Shown: piece after piece, positions 16,847 through 24,308 of the stretch
Position numbering within the stretch: position 1 is the first letter of the stretch
Layout of the letters: every line of letters begins with the position of its first letter
Assembly: GCA_025454955.1 (NCBI GenBank)
Contig: JALONL010000034.1
Span: forward strand, 1 to 45,253
Direction of reading: 5' to 3'
Length of the DNA: 45,253 nucleotides
Source: Bacteroidia bacterium
GTDB lineage: Bacteria > Bacteroidota > Bacteroidia > Palsa-965
Notes under the pieces: generated by a model
The model's database searches: none
Told to the model about the DNA's origin: nothing
Seen by the model: the letters and a program-made list of their open reading frames with translations, nothing else
Program-made: the position numbers and the translations under genes

Positions 16847-17905
16847 CTATTTCGTATTTGCGGTGAGTGCAAACTGCACTTTCATGTCATTCTTAATGGC
16901 CTGGTCGCCAAGCCCGCTGAAGAAAGAGGATGAGTTATATTTTACACCCCATTTTGTGCGGTCAATCAACACATCGGCATAGAGCTGAGTGATAGCGGGG
17001 TATTTGATTATTCTGGCTGTGAACGAAAGAGGTTTGGTAATTCCGCAGAGTGTGAGGTTTCCGGTTATTGTGCAGGAATCGTTTTGAAGGGTAACAGCTT
17101 TGGTGAGTACGAAACGGGCTTCGGGGTATTTGTCGGTATTGAAAAAGTCGGGGCTTTTGAGGTGAGAAACCAGGTCGGCGTTGGTGTGCGACATGGCCTG
17201 CATGTTTAGCACAAGTTCGCCGGCTTTGGGAATGTTTCCGTTGAAACTGCACCAGCCGCTTTTTACGGGTATTGTGCCGGTGAGGCTGTAGTCGCCTACT
17301 TCGCCGTAGCCTGTCCATACTACATTGCAACGGGCGGGGTCAAAAGAAACAGCGGCAGTGTCGTTTTCGCTGGCGGGGGCCAGTGAGGCTTCGGTTTCTA
17401 CGAGTGCGGTTCCTTTGTAGCGTTTGCCGTTTTTATCTTCGGCAATGTAGTACCAAAGTGCATCGCCACCGGTAAGCACTTCCTGACGACGCCAACTGGC
17501 AGGGTCGGTGTAGGTGATTCCCTGTTTGAGTACCGCGCCGGGGCAATTGTAGGTTTTGGCAAATTCGTCGGGACTCATGGTTACGCGCAGGAGCCAGCCT
17601 TCATCGGTAAATACAAAACTGCCGTATTCAATGAGTTTCAGATCGCCGGCCACCGAGGTAATGGAAGTATTGTGTTTCCATACATACATTCCGTTTTCGA
17701 ACACAGCCGTTGTGGGATTTGGATCGTGCCCGCCAATCATGCCCACGGGCAGGCCGCGGAGTTTTTTGGGGAGCAGACGGTTGGGTTCGGTATCGGTGGT
17801 GTCGATGCCGGGGTTTTTGGTTGCGGTGGCGGCGGTTTTTTCGTTTTCGCAGGAGTTAAAAACCAGGGCGGCGAGCAGGAGCGCAAAGGTGAAGATGTTG
17901 TTCAT
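16847..17905 (-). CDS. Lipoprotein with novel N-terminal region and C-terminal YceI domain
   Basis: A 352-residue protein starting MNNIFTFALLLAALVFNSCEN: a lipoprotein signal with likely lipidated C19. Residues about 190-350 match a YceI-like lipocalin-type domain (ARCNVVWTGYGEVGDYSLTG, LKSPDFFNTDKYPEARFVLTK, ITGNLTLCGITKPLSF, DRTKWGVKYNSS), which in other members binds isoprenoid-type ligands. Residues about 42-180 are not recognised; they contain FENGMYVWKHNTSI, FVFTDEGWLLRVTMSPDEFAKTYNCPG and ALWYYIAEDKNGKRYKGTALVET. The start is set by the signal peptide. Ordinary YceI proteins are ~190 residues, so this is a two-part protein. Likely located at the outer membrane. Confidence 0.8.
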   Translation of the reverse strand: MNNIFTFALLLAALVFNSCENEKTAATATKNPGIDTTDTEPNRLLPKKLRGLPVGMIGGHDPNPTTAVFENGMYVWKHNTSITSVAGDLKLIEYGSFVFTDEGWLLRVTMSPDEFAKTYNCPGAVLKQGITYTDPASWRRQEVLTGGDALWYYIAEDKNGKRYKGTALVETEASLAPASENDTAAVSFDPARCNVVWTGYGEVGDYSLTGTIPVKSGWCSFNGNIPKAGELVLNMQAMSHTNADLVSHLKSPDFFNTDKYPEARFVLTKAVTLQNDSCTITGNLTLCGITKPLSFTARIIKYPAITQLYADVLIDRTKWGVKYNSSSFFSGLGDQAIKNDMKVQFALTANTK

Positions 17906-18014
17906 TGGTTTGCAGTTATCGGGTTGATGACGCTGCAAAAATGAACGATACGCACTCCTTAATCGCCTCAAAACAGGAATTGAGGCTTCGTGCTAATTTG
18001 TTGATTTTGAGGTT

Positions 18015-19169
18015 TTAGGAGGAATTTGAGACAAAATCGCCCGGAGCTTTTCCGGTTTGAGCGCGAAAAACACGGTTAAAAGTGGCTTTTGAATTGAAGC
18101 CGGAATCGAATGCAATGGCCAGGAGTGTGAGTTGTTTATGTCGGCCGTTTTCGATTTGTTTAATCACTTCATTTACCCGATAGGAATTTACAAATGCCTG
18201 GAATGTTTGTCCGGTGCCCCGGTTGATGGTAAACGATACCTGTTTAGCCGGTTCATTTAATGCGCGTGCCAACTGATAGAGTGATAACTCCGGATTAAGA
18301 AACGGCCGTTCTTCAATCATGTAGTTCTTAATCTTTGCCAGCAGTTCCTCGTTAACTGGTTCTGCAAGTACACTTTCGGCCGATGGAATGGTAAGATCAA
18401 CAGGCGGAATTTCTGTGATGCTTTCCGTAACAGGTTCAGATTGAATCCGGTTTTGATTTTCAACTACAATTATTTGAGTTTGCCGGATGCTGAACCAGCC
18501 CACTCCCAGAAGAATTACTCCTTTTACCATATCAGAAGGCAGGAGGAAGCAGCTCTCTATTTCGCCTGACTGCTGCACTATTCTCCAGCCAGCTCCAGCC
18601 AGCACCAGAATAAAAAAGCCAAGAAGCAGTTTACGTACATTTCCCAGCGCGATTTTTTCGGGGAGTGAAAACTGGTTTTCAACCCGCTGTTTCCATTTAC
18701 GAAGCTGTTTAAGCGAAAGCAGCAGGTAAATGCTGAGTTGTAGCTGATACATCCAGAAGTAAAGATGGTCCCAGTACCAGCTTATCTTTTGCCAGAGCAA
18801 CCATTTTTGCTCCACCGTTTTGGTAAAGGCATAGCTTTCGAAAGCGAAAATAAATATGGCGGGTAAAAGATGAATAAAGAGGTATGATTGACGGGCACCA
18901 GTGAGTTTGCCCACATACCACCAGATAAGCGGGGCAATGGCCAAACGCAAACTCAGTGGCAAAAAATACAGTTGCGGATGTGTTTCGTAAATGCCGGCTG
19001 TAAGCAGCAGATTATGAAGAAGCCCGCCGGCCACAATTATTTGTACGGCTGCAAGTATGCGGTTTGCTGTCTGGTTGTTTTTATTTATCCATAACAACGG
19101 AGCTGAAAGCACCCCTGTTAAAATAACAACAATAAGAAAGATGTTTTCGATATTGAGTGTAATAGTCAT
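18015..19169 (-). CDS. AraC-family regulator with N-terminal membrane domain
   Basis: A 384-residue protein. The first ~240 residues hold about six or seven hydrophobic segments (IFLIVVILTGVLSAPLLW, LLLSLKQLRK region, LLLGFFILVLAGAGW, VKGVILLGVGWF), then a linker, then an AraC-type DNA-binding domain at about 280-380 with two helix-turn-helices (LSLYQLARALNEPAKQVSFTIN; LLAIAFDSGFNSKATFNRVFRAQTG) and the ending GKAPGDFV. This architecture is a common Bacteroidota membrane-bound one. The target and signal are unknown; no regulated gene can be named. It is transcribed alone, 109 bases upstream of the YceI lipoprotein on the same strand. Confidence 0.88.
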   Translation of the reverse strand: MTITLNIENIFLIVVILTGVLSAPLLWINKNNQTANRILAAVQIIVAGGLLHNLLLTAGIYETHPQLYFLPLSLRLAIAPLIWWYVGKLTGARQSYLFIHLLPAIFIFAFESYAFTKTVEQKWLLWQKISWYWDHLYFWMYQLQLSIYLLLSLKQLRKWKQRVENQFSLPEKIALGNVRKLLLGFFILVLAGAGWRIVQQSGEIESCFLLPSDMVKGVILLGVGWFSIRQTQIIVVENQNRIQSEPVTESITEIPPVDLTIPSAESVLAEPVNEELLAKIKNYMIEERPFLNPELSLYQLARALNEPAKQVSFTINRGTGQTFQAFVNSYRVNEVIKQIENGRHKQLTLLAIAFDSGFNSKATFNRVFRAQTGKAPGDFVSNSS

Positions 19170-19262
19170 GCCTGCGCCAATTTACTGATACTTTCGTTTT
19201 TGCTGAATTTTATTTGTGGCTTTGGGTTTCAGCGTCTGTTGAAAACTATTCGGGCAATTTTT

Positions 19263-19293
19263 TTTGGAGATAAATCAAATTGAAATACTTTCG
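19263..19293 (+). promoter_or_regulatory. Bacteroidota-type promoter upstream of tiny ORFs and toxin
   Basis: TTTG (19263-19266), 19 bases, then TACTTTCG (19286-19293): a close match to TTTG-N19/20-TAnnTTTG. Transcription would start near 19299 and run through the two tiny ORFs into the toxin gene. Confidence 0.5.
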
Positions 19294-19345
19294 CAGCCTT
19301 GAATTGAATTTTACTGATTTTTATTATTTATCAAAACTTGAAAAG

Positions 19346-19426
19346 ATGGTTACTAAAAAGAAAAAGACAAGAGAGGCGACGCGTGGTTGCGAAAATAATC
19401 CGTTGAAAATTACTGGGTTATATTAA
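19346..19426 (+). CDS. Tiny lysine-rich ORF (26 aa), uncertain
   Basis: An ATG preceded by an A-rich stretch opens a 26-codon frame (MVTKKKKTREATRGCENNPL...) ending in TAA. It lies about 50 bases after a good promoter match and ends one base before the next tiny ORF. It may be a leader peptide, a truncated gene start, or non-coding. No homologue is recognised. Confidence 0.3.
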   Translation: MVTKKKKTREATRGCENNPLKITGLY

Positions 19427-19427
19427 A

Positions 19428-19496
19428 ATGGTTAAAAAGAGATGGTTAAATGATGGAAAAAATTGTTTCCTAATTGGGAAACTTGTACATTTGTGA
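19428..19496 (+). CDS. Tiny ORF (22 aa) overlapping toxin start, uncertain
   Basis: A 22-codon frame (MVKKRWLNDGKNCFLIGKLV...) whose TGA stop shares a base with the toxin ATG (TGATG at 19494-19498). Such overlap is typical of translational coupling, so this could pace toxin translation. It also spans the palindrome at 19465-19482. Coding status is not established. Confidence 0.3.
   Translation: MVKKRWLNDGKNCFLIGKLVHL
19463..19493 (+). promoter_or_regulatory. Promoter-like pair with embedded palindromic operator
   Basis: TTG (19463-19465), 20 bases, TACATTTG (19486-19493) resembles a Bacteroidota promoter. The spacer holds a perfect inverted repeat GTTTCC-N6-GGAAAC at 19465-19482, of the kind bound by XRE-type antitoxins. 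Transcription would start after the ATG at 19496, so either this is an operator acting on the upstream promoter or the toxin start differs. Confidence 0.45.
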
Positions 19497-19837
19497 TGGA
19501 AAAGAAAAAATTCAGAGTGGAGTTTCTGAAAGAAGCAGAGGCTTTTTTAAGCGGGCTCGACAGAAAGGCAAAAGCGAAGGTTATTTATAACATTACCAAG
19601 GCGCAGTATGTAACAGATCAGGAGTTGTTTAAGAAACTTACTGATGAAATCTGGGAGTTCAGGACATTGTATAACCAAACCTGTTACCGGTTGTTTGCTT
19701 TCTGGGGTAAGGGAGGCGGTGCAGATACTGTGGTAATTGCAACTCATGGGATGGTTAAGAAAACCATGAAGGTGCCGGGAGGTGAAATAGAACGGGCTTT
19801 GCGCTGGATGCGGGTTTATTTTGAAAAGAATAAATGA
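19496..19837 (+). CDS. HigB/RelE-superfamily toxin (Gp49-like)
   Basis: A 113-residue basic protein. FRVEFLKEAEAFLSGLDRKAKAKVIYNI at the N terminus, LFKKLTDEIWEFRTLYNQTCYRLFAFW in the middle and VVIATHGMVKKTMKVPGGEIERA near the end match the phage-derived Gp49-like/HigB group of RelE-fold ribosome-dependent mRNA nucleases. The ATG at 19496 is preferred; a TTG at 19463 would add 11 residues. The partner antitoxin lies 323 bases downstream, while such pairs are normally within a few tens of bases; the gap holds a minisatellite. Activity has not been shown and is inferred from family. Confidence 0.82.
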   Translation: MEKKKFRVEFLKEAEAFLSGLDRKAKAKVIYNITKAQYVTDQELFKKLTDEIWEFRTLYNQTCYRLFAFWGKGGGADTVVIATHGMVKKTMKVPGGEIERALRWMRVYFEKNK

Positions 19838-19886
19838 ACCTGTGTTTGATTGCAGAACGTAGATGCAAATTGTTTGAATGTGTGTG

Positions 19887-20070
19887 TGGTCGCAATGTAA
19901 TGTGTAATCGTAAAATGCGTATGTAGGCGCAATGTAATGTGTAATCGTAAAATGCGTATGTAGGCGCAATGTAATGTGTAATCGTAAAATGCGTATGTAG
20001 GTGCAATGTAATGTGCAATCGTAAAATTCGTATGTAGGCGCAATGTAATGTGTAATCGTAAATGCGTATT
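19887..20070. repeat. 37-bp minisatellite, five copies, between toxin and antitoxin
   Basis: Five head-to-tail copies of a 37-base unit, of the form CGCAATGTAATGTGTAATCG plus TAAAATGCGTATGTAGG. The CGCAATG landmark recurs at 19891, 19928, 19965, 20002 (as TGCAATG) and 20039, exactly 37 apart. Copies 2 and 3 are identical over the unit; copy 4 has three substitutions and copy 5 ends one base short. There are no unique spacers. Because 37 is not a multiple of 3 the array is open in several minus-strand frames, which look spurious. Confidence 0.95.
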
Positions 20071-20118
20071 GCGTTGTATGGATGGCCGGTTTTATATGGG
20101 GATATTAAACGCGGGTCG

Positions 20119-20149
20119 TTGTTTTAAAAGAGGAAAAAGAATAATTTAA
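20119..20149 (+). promoter_or_regulatory. Candidate antitoxin promoter
   Basis: TTG (20119-20121), 20 bases, TAATTTAA (20142-20149), a partial match to the Bacteroidota consensus, 11 bases before the antitoxin ATG. It would let the antitoxin be made without reading through the minisatellite. Confidence 0.3.
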
Positions 20150-20160
20150 TTACAACAGAA

Positions 20161-20460
20161 ATGGCAAAGTTAAAGACATTTACCTTAGAAGAAATCACCG
20201 ATAAGCATATCGGTAAGCGCGGCACATGGCGCCGTGAAATATTTGAATACGAACTCCGGCTTGATTTGCTGGGGCAGGCGGTGCGCGATGCCCGGAAAAA
20301 ACGAAAGCTTACCCAGGAAGAACTGGGTAAGCTGGTTGGGGTGCAAAAGGCCCAGATTTCGAAAATTGAGAACAGTACGAAAGACGTAAGGCTGGAAACG
20401 GTGATGAGAGTTTTTGCGGCATTGAATGCGCAGGTGAGTTTTGTAGTAAAACTGGTATAA
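20161..20460 (+). CDS. XRE-family antitoxin (HigA-like)
   Basis: A 99-residue protein. The C-terminal half (about 38-92) is a helix-turn-helix: LGQAVRDARKKRKLTQEELGKLVGVQKAQISKIENSTKDVRLETVMRVFAAL, with the LTQEELGKLVG and KAQISKIEN helices clear. The N-terminal part (TFTLEEITDKHIGKRGTWRREIFEYELR) is the toxin-contacting arm seen in this HigA subgroup. It should neutralise the toxin at 19496 and repress the operon, probably through the GTTTCC-N6-GGAAAC palindrome. The order toxin then antitoxin matches HigBA. A weak hairpin (20465-20480) follows the stop. Confidence 0.85.
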   Translation: MAKLKTFTLEEITDKHIGKRGTWRREIFEYELRLDLLGQAVRDARKKRKLTQEELGKLVGVQKAQISKIENSTKDVRLETVMRVFAALNAQVSFVVKLV

Positions 20461-20522
20461 TTTACAGGCGGCAGTGCCTGATTTTCAGCGGGTAAACTTA
20501 TCCACACCTTGTTGATTTTTAC

Positions 20523-20555
20523 TTTAGCGAAGCGGGCTCCGGGCAGTTACCTTTG
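20523..20555 (+). promoter_or_regulatory. Candidate promoter of tex
   Basis: TTTA (20523-20526), 21 bases, TACCTTTG (20548-20555). The -7 box is a full TAnnTTTG match; the upstream box is imperfect. The tex ATG follows at 20579. Confidence 0.45.
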
Positions 20556-20578
20556 CAGCCTAATCTTATTCTATTTTC

Positions 20579-22855
20579 ATGTCATCAGAAGTTCTTGACC
20601 GCCTTCTTATCCGTAAGCTGGCATCGCAATTGGGTGTGCAACCGGGGCAGGTGAGTGCTGCCGTTTCTTTGCTTGATGAAGGTGCCACTGTGCCGTTTAT
20701 TTCGCGCTACCGGAAGGAAATGACGGGTAGTTTGGACGAGGTGCAGATTGCGGCTGTGCGCGACGGTATTGAGTTGCTGCGCAGTATGGAGCAGCGCCGT
20801 ACGTTTATTCTTGAAACCATTGAAGGTCAGGGCAAACTTACCGACGAACTTCGCACCAGAATTGAAGCGGCAGAAACCATGCTTCAGTTGGAAGATTTGT
20901 ATTTGCCCTACAAACCCAAGCGCAAAACACGCGCTACCGTGGCCCGCGAAAAAGGGCTGGAACCACTTGCACTGATGCTGCTCGAGCAAACCAATTTTGA
21001 TGTGGATGCAGAAGCGGCCAAATACATTGATGCCTCGAAAGAGGTAAACGATGCCGACGAAGCTCTGGACGGCGCACGCGATATTCTGGCCGAAATGTTC
21101 AGCGAGGATGCCACGGCGCGGGAGGCTTTGCGAAAGCTGTTTCGCGACGAAGCACTGGTGCGCAGCCGTGTGGTGGCGGGCAAGGAAGAAGCCGGCGAGA
21201 AATTCCGCGATTATTTTGAGTGGGATGAAAAACTCATGCAGTGCCCATCGCACCGTATGCTGGCCATGCGCCGGGGCGAAAACGAAGGCGTACTCATGCT
21301 CGACATGGCACCCGATGCCGACCATGCCATTGACCTGCTCGAAAAGCAATTCGTAAAAGCCCGCAACAAAGCAGCCGAGCATGTAAAGGCCGCCATTGCC
21401 GGGTCGTACAAGCGTTTGCTGCAGCCCTCGCTCGAAACCGAATTCCGCCAGCTTACCAAAGAAGCGGCCGATATTAAGGCCATAGAAGTATTTGCCCAAA
21501 ACCTGCGCGAACTGCTGCTGGCCTCGCCGTTGGGGCAAAAAGCCATACTGGCCATCGACCCCGGTTTCCGCACGGGCTGCAAAGTAGTGGCGCTCGACCG
21601 ACAGGGCAAACTGCTTGACAATGACGTAATCTTCCCGCACCAATCGACGCGCGAAAAGCAGCAGGCTGAGGACACCCTCTTCCGCATGCTGGCCAAACAC
21701 CACATAGAAGCAATAGCCATTGGCAACGGCACCGCCGGACGCGAAACCGAAGAGTTTGTGCGCAGCATTGCCGAACTGCCCAAAGAAATTGTGGTGGTTA
21801 TGGTAAACGAAAGCGGTGCATCCATTTACTCGGCTTCGGACGTGGCCCGCGAAGAATTTCCCACACACGATTTAACCGTGCGCGGGGCCGTATCCATTGG
21901 CCGCCGCCTGGCCGATCCACTGGCCGAACTGGTAAAGATTGATCCGAAATCAATTGGCGTGGGGCAGTACCAGCACGATGTGGATCAACCCATGCTGAAG
22001 AAAAAACTCGACGAAGTAGTGGAAAGCTGCGTAAACGGCGTGGGTGTTGAACTCAACACCGCCAGCAAACAGCTTCTGGCCTACGTGTCGGGCATTGGTC
22101 CGGCATTAGCCAAAAACATTGTGGAACACCGCAACGAAAACGGCCCTTTCCGCTCACGCAAAGATTTGCTCGATGTGCCGCGCCTGGGCGATAAAGCCTT
22201 TGAACAGGCCGCCGGCTTTTTACGCATACGCGGAGGAAAACACCCGCTCGACAGTTCGGCCGTACACCCCGAATCGTACCACATTGTGGAGCAAATGGCC
22301 AAAGACCTCGGCTGCGAACTCGCCGATTTATTGCGTGATAAGGAACAACGCAAAAAAATCGAACTCAAAAAATATGTCACCGACACCGTGGGCCTGCCCA
22401 CACTTACTGACATCCTCGCCGAGTTAGACAAACCCGGCCGCGATCCGCGCAAAGAATTTGAAGTATTCAAATTCGAAGAAGGCGTAAGCGAAATAAAACA
22501 CCTGCGCGAAGGAATGCGCCTGCCCGGCATTGTAACCAACGTAACCAATTTCGGCGCGTTTGTGGATATTGGTGTGCATCAGGACGGACTCGTACACATC
22601 AGCCAGCTTGCCGATACTTTTGTGGACGACCCCAACCGTGTGGTAAAAGCCGGACAGAAAGTAATGGTGACTGTGGTGGAAGTGGACGAAAAACGCAAAC
22701 GTATTGCGCTTTCCATGAAAGGCGAAAAACCGGCTGCAAAAACGACTCCGGCCAAACCTCAGGTAAAGCCCGTCCAGCCCGCTGCCGGCAAGAAAAAAGA
22801 CAAAGGCAACGACTGGCAGGACCAGTTGGAAGCGTTGAAGAATAAATTGAAGTAA
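20579..22855 (+). CDS. tex: Tex-family RNA-binding transcription accessory protein
   Basis: A 758-residue protein with the full Tex layout: N-terminal helical domain (VPFISRYRKEMTGSLDEVQ, LYLPYKPKRKTRATVAREKGLEPLA), YqgF/RNase H-like domain (ILAIDPGFRTGCKVVALDRQGKLLDN, about 320-450), helix-hairpin-helix pair (YVSGIGPALAKNIVEHRNENGPFRSRKDLLDVPRLGDKAFEQ, about 500-560) and a C-terminal S1 domain (PGIVTNVTNFGAFVDIGVHQDGLVHISQLAD, about 645-715) followed by a basic Lys/Pro tail. Tex binds nucleic acid and affects transcription and stress tolerance; its precise role varies by species. Monocistronic, with a terminator directly after it. Confidence 0.95.
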   Translation: MSSEVLDRLLIRKLASQLGVQPGQVSAAVSLLDEGATVPFISRYRKEMTGSLDEVQIAAVRDGIELLRSMEQRRTFILETIEGQGKLTDELRTRIEAAETMLQLEDLYLPYKPKRKTRATVAREKGLEPLALMLLEQTNFDVDAEAAKYIDASKEVNDADEALDGARDILAEMFSEDATAREALRKLFRDEALVRSRVVAGKEEAGEKFRDYFEWDEKLMQCPSHRMLAMRRGENEGVLMLDMAPDADHAIDLLEKQFVKARNKAAEHVKAAIAGSYKRLLQPSLETEFRQLTKEAADIKAIEVFAQNLRELLLASPLGQKAILAIDPGFRTGCKVVALDRQGKLLDNDVIFPHQSTREKQQAEDTLFRMLAKHHIEAIAIGNGTAGRETEEFVRSIAELPKEIVVVMVNESGASIYSASDVAREEFPTHDLTVRGAVSIGRRLADPLAELVKIDPKSIGVGQYQHDVDQPMLKKKLDEVVESCVNGVGVELNTASKQLLAYVSGIGPALAKNIVEHRNENGPFRSRKDLLDVPRLGDKAFEQAAGFLRIRGGKHPLDSSAVHPESYHIVEQMAKDLGCELADLLRDKEQRKKIELKKYVTDTVGLPTLTDILAELDKPGRDPRKEFEVFKFEEGVSEIKHLREGMRLPGIVTNVTNFGAFVDIGVHQDGLVHISQLADTFVDDPNRVVKAGQKVMVTVVEVDEKRKRIALSMKGEKPAAKTTPAKPQVKPVQPAAGKKKDKGNDWQDQLEALKNKLK

Positions 22856-22860
22856 GTAAG

Positions 22861-22893
22861 AGGCTGTCTCAAAAAAGCGAGACAGCCTTTTAT
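22861..22893 (+). terminator. Terminator between tex and the T9SS propeller gene
   Basis: A perfect 10-bp stem (22861-22870 with 22879-22888), 8-base loop, followed by TTTTATTTT. It lies between convergent genes. Confidence 0.85.
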
Positions 22894-22894
22894 T

Positions 22895-24229
22895 TTATCT
22901 CACAATGAGCTGATGATTGGTTTGACTCCCCGATGCATAAGTAACCGTGATTACATAGTGGCCGGGTGGAAGCAAATGTATATCCAGTTCAGCCGAATAA
23001 GATGCAATGTTGTTTTCTGTATTTACCACGCGTCCTGCAAGGTCGTTAAAAACGAGTGAGGAAATTATTTCTGTGGAACGGAGGTAAAGCACCTCGGAGG
23101 CCGGTACGGGATAAACACTTGTAAGCGGAACAGATTGACTGGTTGGCGGTGCAATGCCTGAGATGAGTGTAGAACGGGCAAGACCAATGTCCCAGTAATA
23201 ATCTGTGAGGTTTGGAAACACCGTACTATCGCGGCCGGTGTAATACATAAACAAGTCGCCGTTCTGCGCATTGTAAACCACGCCCGGATGCGCAGCCCAA
23301 TAACGATCCCAGGCACCAAAACCGCCAAGCGGAAGCACCGGATTGGCGTTGTGTTTGATCCAGTTGATTCCATCGGTTGAGGAGGCGTAACCCACCACAA
23401 AATTTTCTATTGCCCAACTGTTAATCATCGAATACCACATGTGATAGGTATTGCCGATTTTGAGCACCGAAGGTTCGGCTACCACTGCAGAGTCGGGGCT
23501 GTTGCCCACACCGGCAATGAGCACCGGATTGGGGTACTTGATCCAGTTTATTCCATCGGTGGAAGTGGCATAACCAATGTTGCCTTTCCCGTCGGTGGGC
23601 TGGTTGTTGAGGAAACCGTCGGGCGATGCAAACCAGAGTTTTAGCGTATCACCATCGCGCAGTACGCTTACGTTGGATATGAGCAGGTTGTTCCAGTCGG
23701 CCGACGAACCGGCTGTAAGCACAGGATTGCCGGCATACTTGGTCCAGTTAATTCCGTTTGGCGAAGTGGCGTAACATACTTTGTAATTACCGGTGGTGAG
23801 TGCAGTATCGTATTGCTTGCCCGAATACCACATGCGGTATCGTTCGGCCGGAGGTGCGGCTGTGTCGTAAATCACGTTGGCCGTTTCCACGTTCCAGTAA
23901 TCAGGAGCATTAATATCGCTGCTGCTTCGGTCGAGTACCGGGTTGGCGGCAAACTGATTCCAGTTTAATCCGTCGGTTGACCATGCATAACCAATACGCA
24001 CATTCACACTGGTATCGCCCGCCGAAAGCCAGCCCGCGCCTGAATACCACATTTTAAATGTGTCATTAACCAGCAATACGCAGGCATCGGCAGTGGCAAC
24101 GGCATCCCAGTTTGGATATATTGCCGAGCGGGGAATTACCGGTAAGGACTGTTTGATCCAATTTACCTGCGCAGATAAACAGAAAGAAACAGTACAAAAA
24201 AGCAGGGCAAAAACTGGTTTCATTTTCAC
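22895..24229 (-). CDS. Secreted GH43-like beta-propeller protein with T9SS sorting domain
   Basis: A 444-residue protein with a signal peptide (MKMKPVFALLFCTVSFCLSAQ). The body has repeated blades with the pattern G-Y-A-x-S-T-D-G-I-N-W-x-K-x-x-N-P-V-L, seen at least four times (for example IGYAWSTDGLNWNQFAANPV, VCYATSPNGINWTKYAGNPV, IGYATSTDGINWIKYPNPVL), alternating with M-W-Y-S-G or L-W-F-A-S motifs: a five-bladed glycosidase-like propeller. Residues about 370-444 (VYPVPASEVLYLRS...LLPPGHYVITVTY...HQLIVR) form a type A T9SS C-terminal sorting domain, so the protein is exported across the outer membrane and probably attached to the surface. No catalytic acid triad could be assigned, so enzymatic activity is uncertain. 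Confidence 0.85.
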   Translation of the reverse strand: MKMKPVFALLFCTVSFCLSAQVNWIKQSLPVIPRSAIYPNWDAVATADACVLLVNDTFKMWYSGAGWLSAGDTSVNVRIGYAWSTDGLNWNQFAANPVLDRSSSDINAPDYWNVETANVIYDTAAPPAERYRMWYSGKQYDTALTTGNYKVCYATSPNGINWTKYAGNPVLTAGSSADWNNLLISNVSVLRDGDTLKLWFASPDGFLNNQPTDGKGNIGYATSTDGINWIKYPNPVLIAGVGNSPDSAVVAEPSVLKIGNTYHMWYSMINSWAIENFVVGYASSTDGINWIKHNANPVLPLGGFGAWDRYWAAHPGVVYNAQNGDLFMYYTGRDSTVFPNLTDYYWDIGLARSTLISGIAPPTSQSVPLTSVYPVPASEVLYLRSTEIISSLVFNDLAGRVVNTENNIASYSAELDIHLLPPGHYVITVTYASGSQTNHQLIVR

Positions 24230-24308
24230 AATTTACAAAACATTTATTCACCCTCATGCCCCACAAATTCGCATATCTTTATTGCGCCGAGCGACATAAC
24301 TTTACCCC

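Noticed and set aside
19755..20043. Minus-strand repeat-peptide genes in the minisatellite
   Set aside because: Several overlapping frames are open only because the repeat lacks stops; the peptides are repeats of the same unit in three frames.
19887..20070. CRISPR array
   Set aside because: The 37-bp units are directly contiguous with no unique spacers, and no cas genes are seen; it is a minisatellite.
20585..21868. 427-codon minus-strand open frame
   Set aside because: Antisense to tex, no domain pattern, low-complexity Phe/Gly composition typical of shadow frames.
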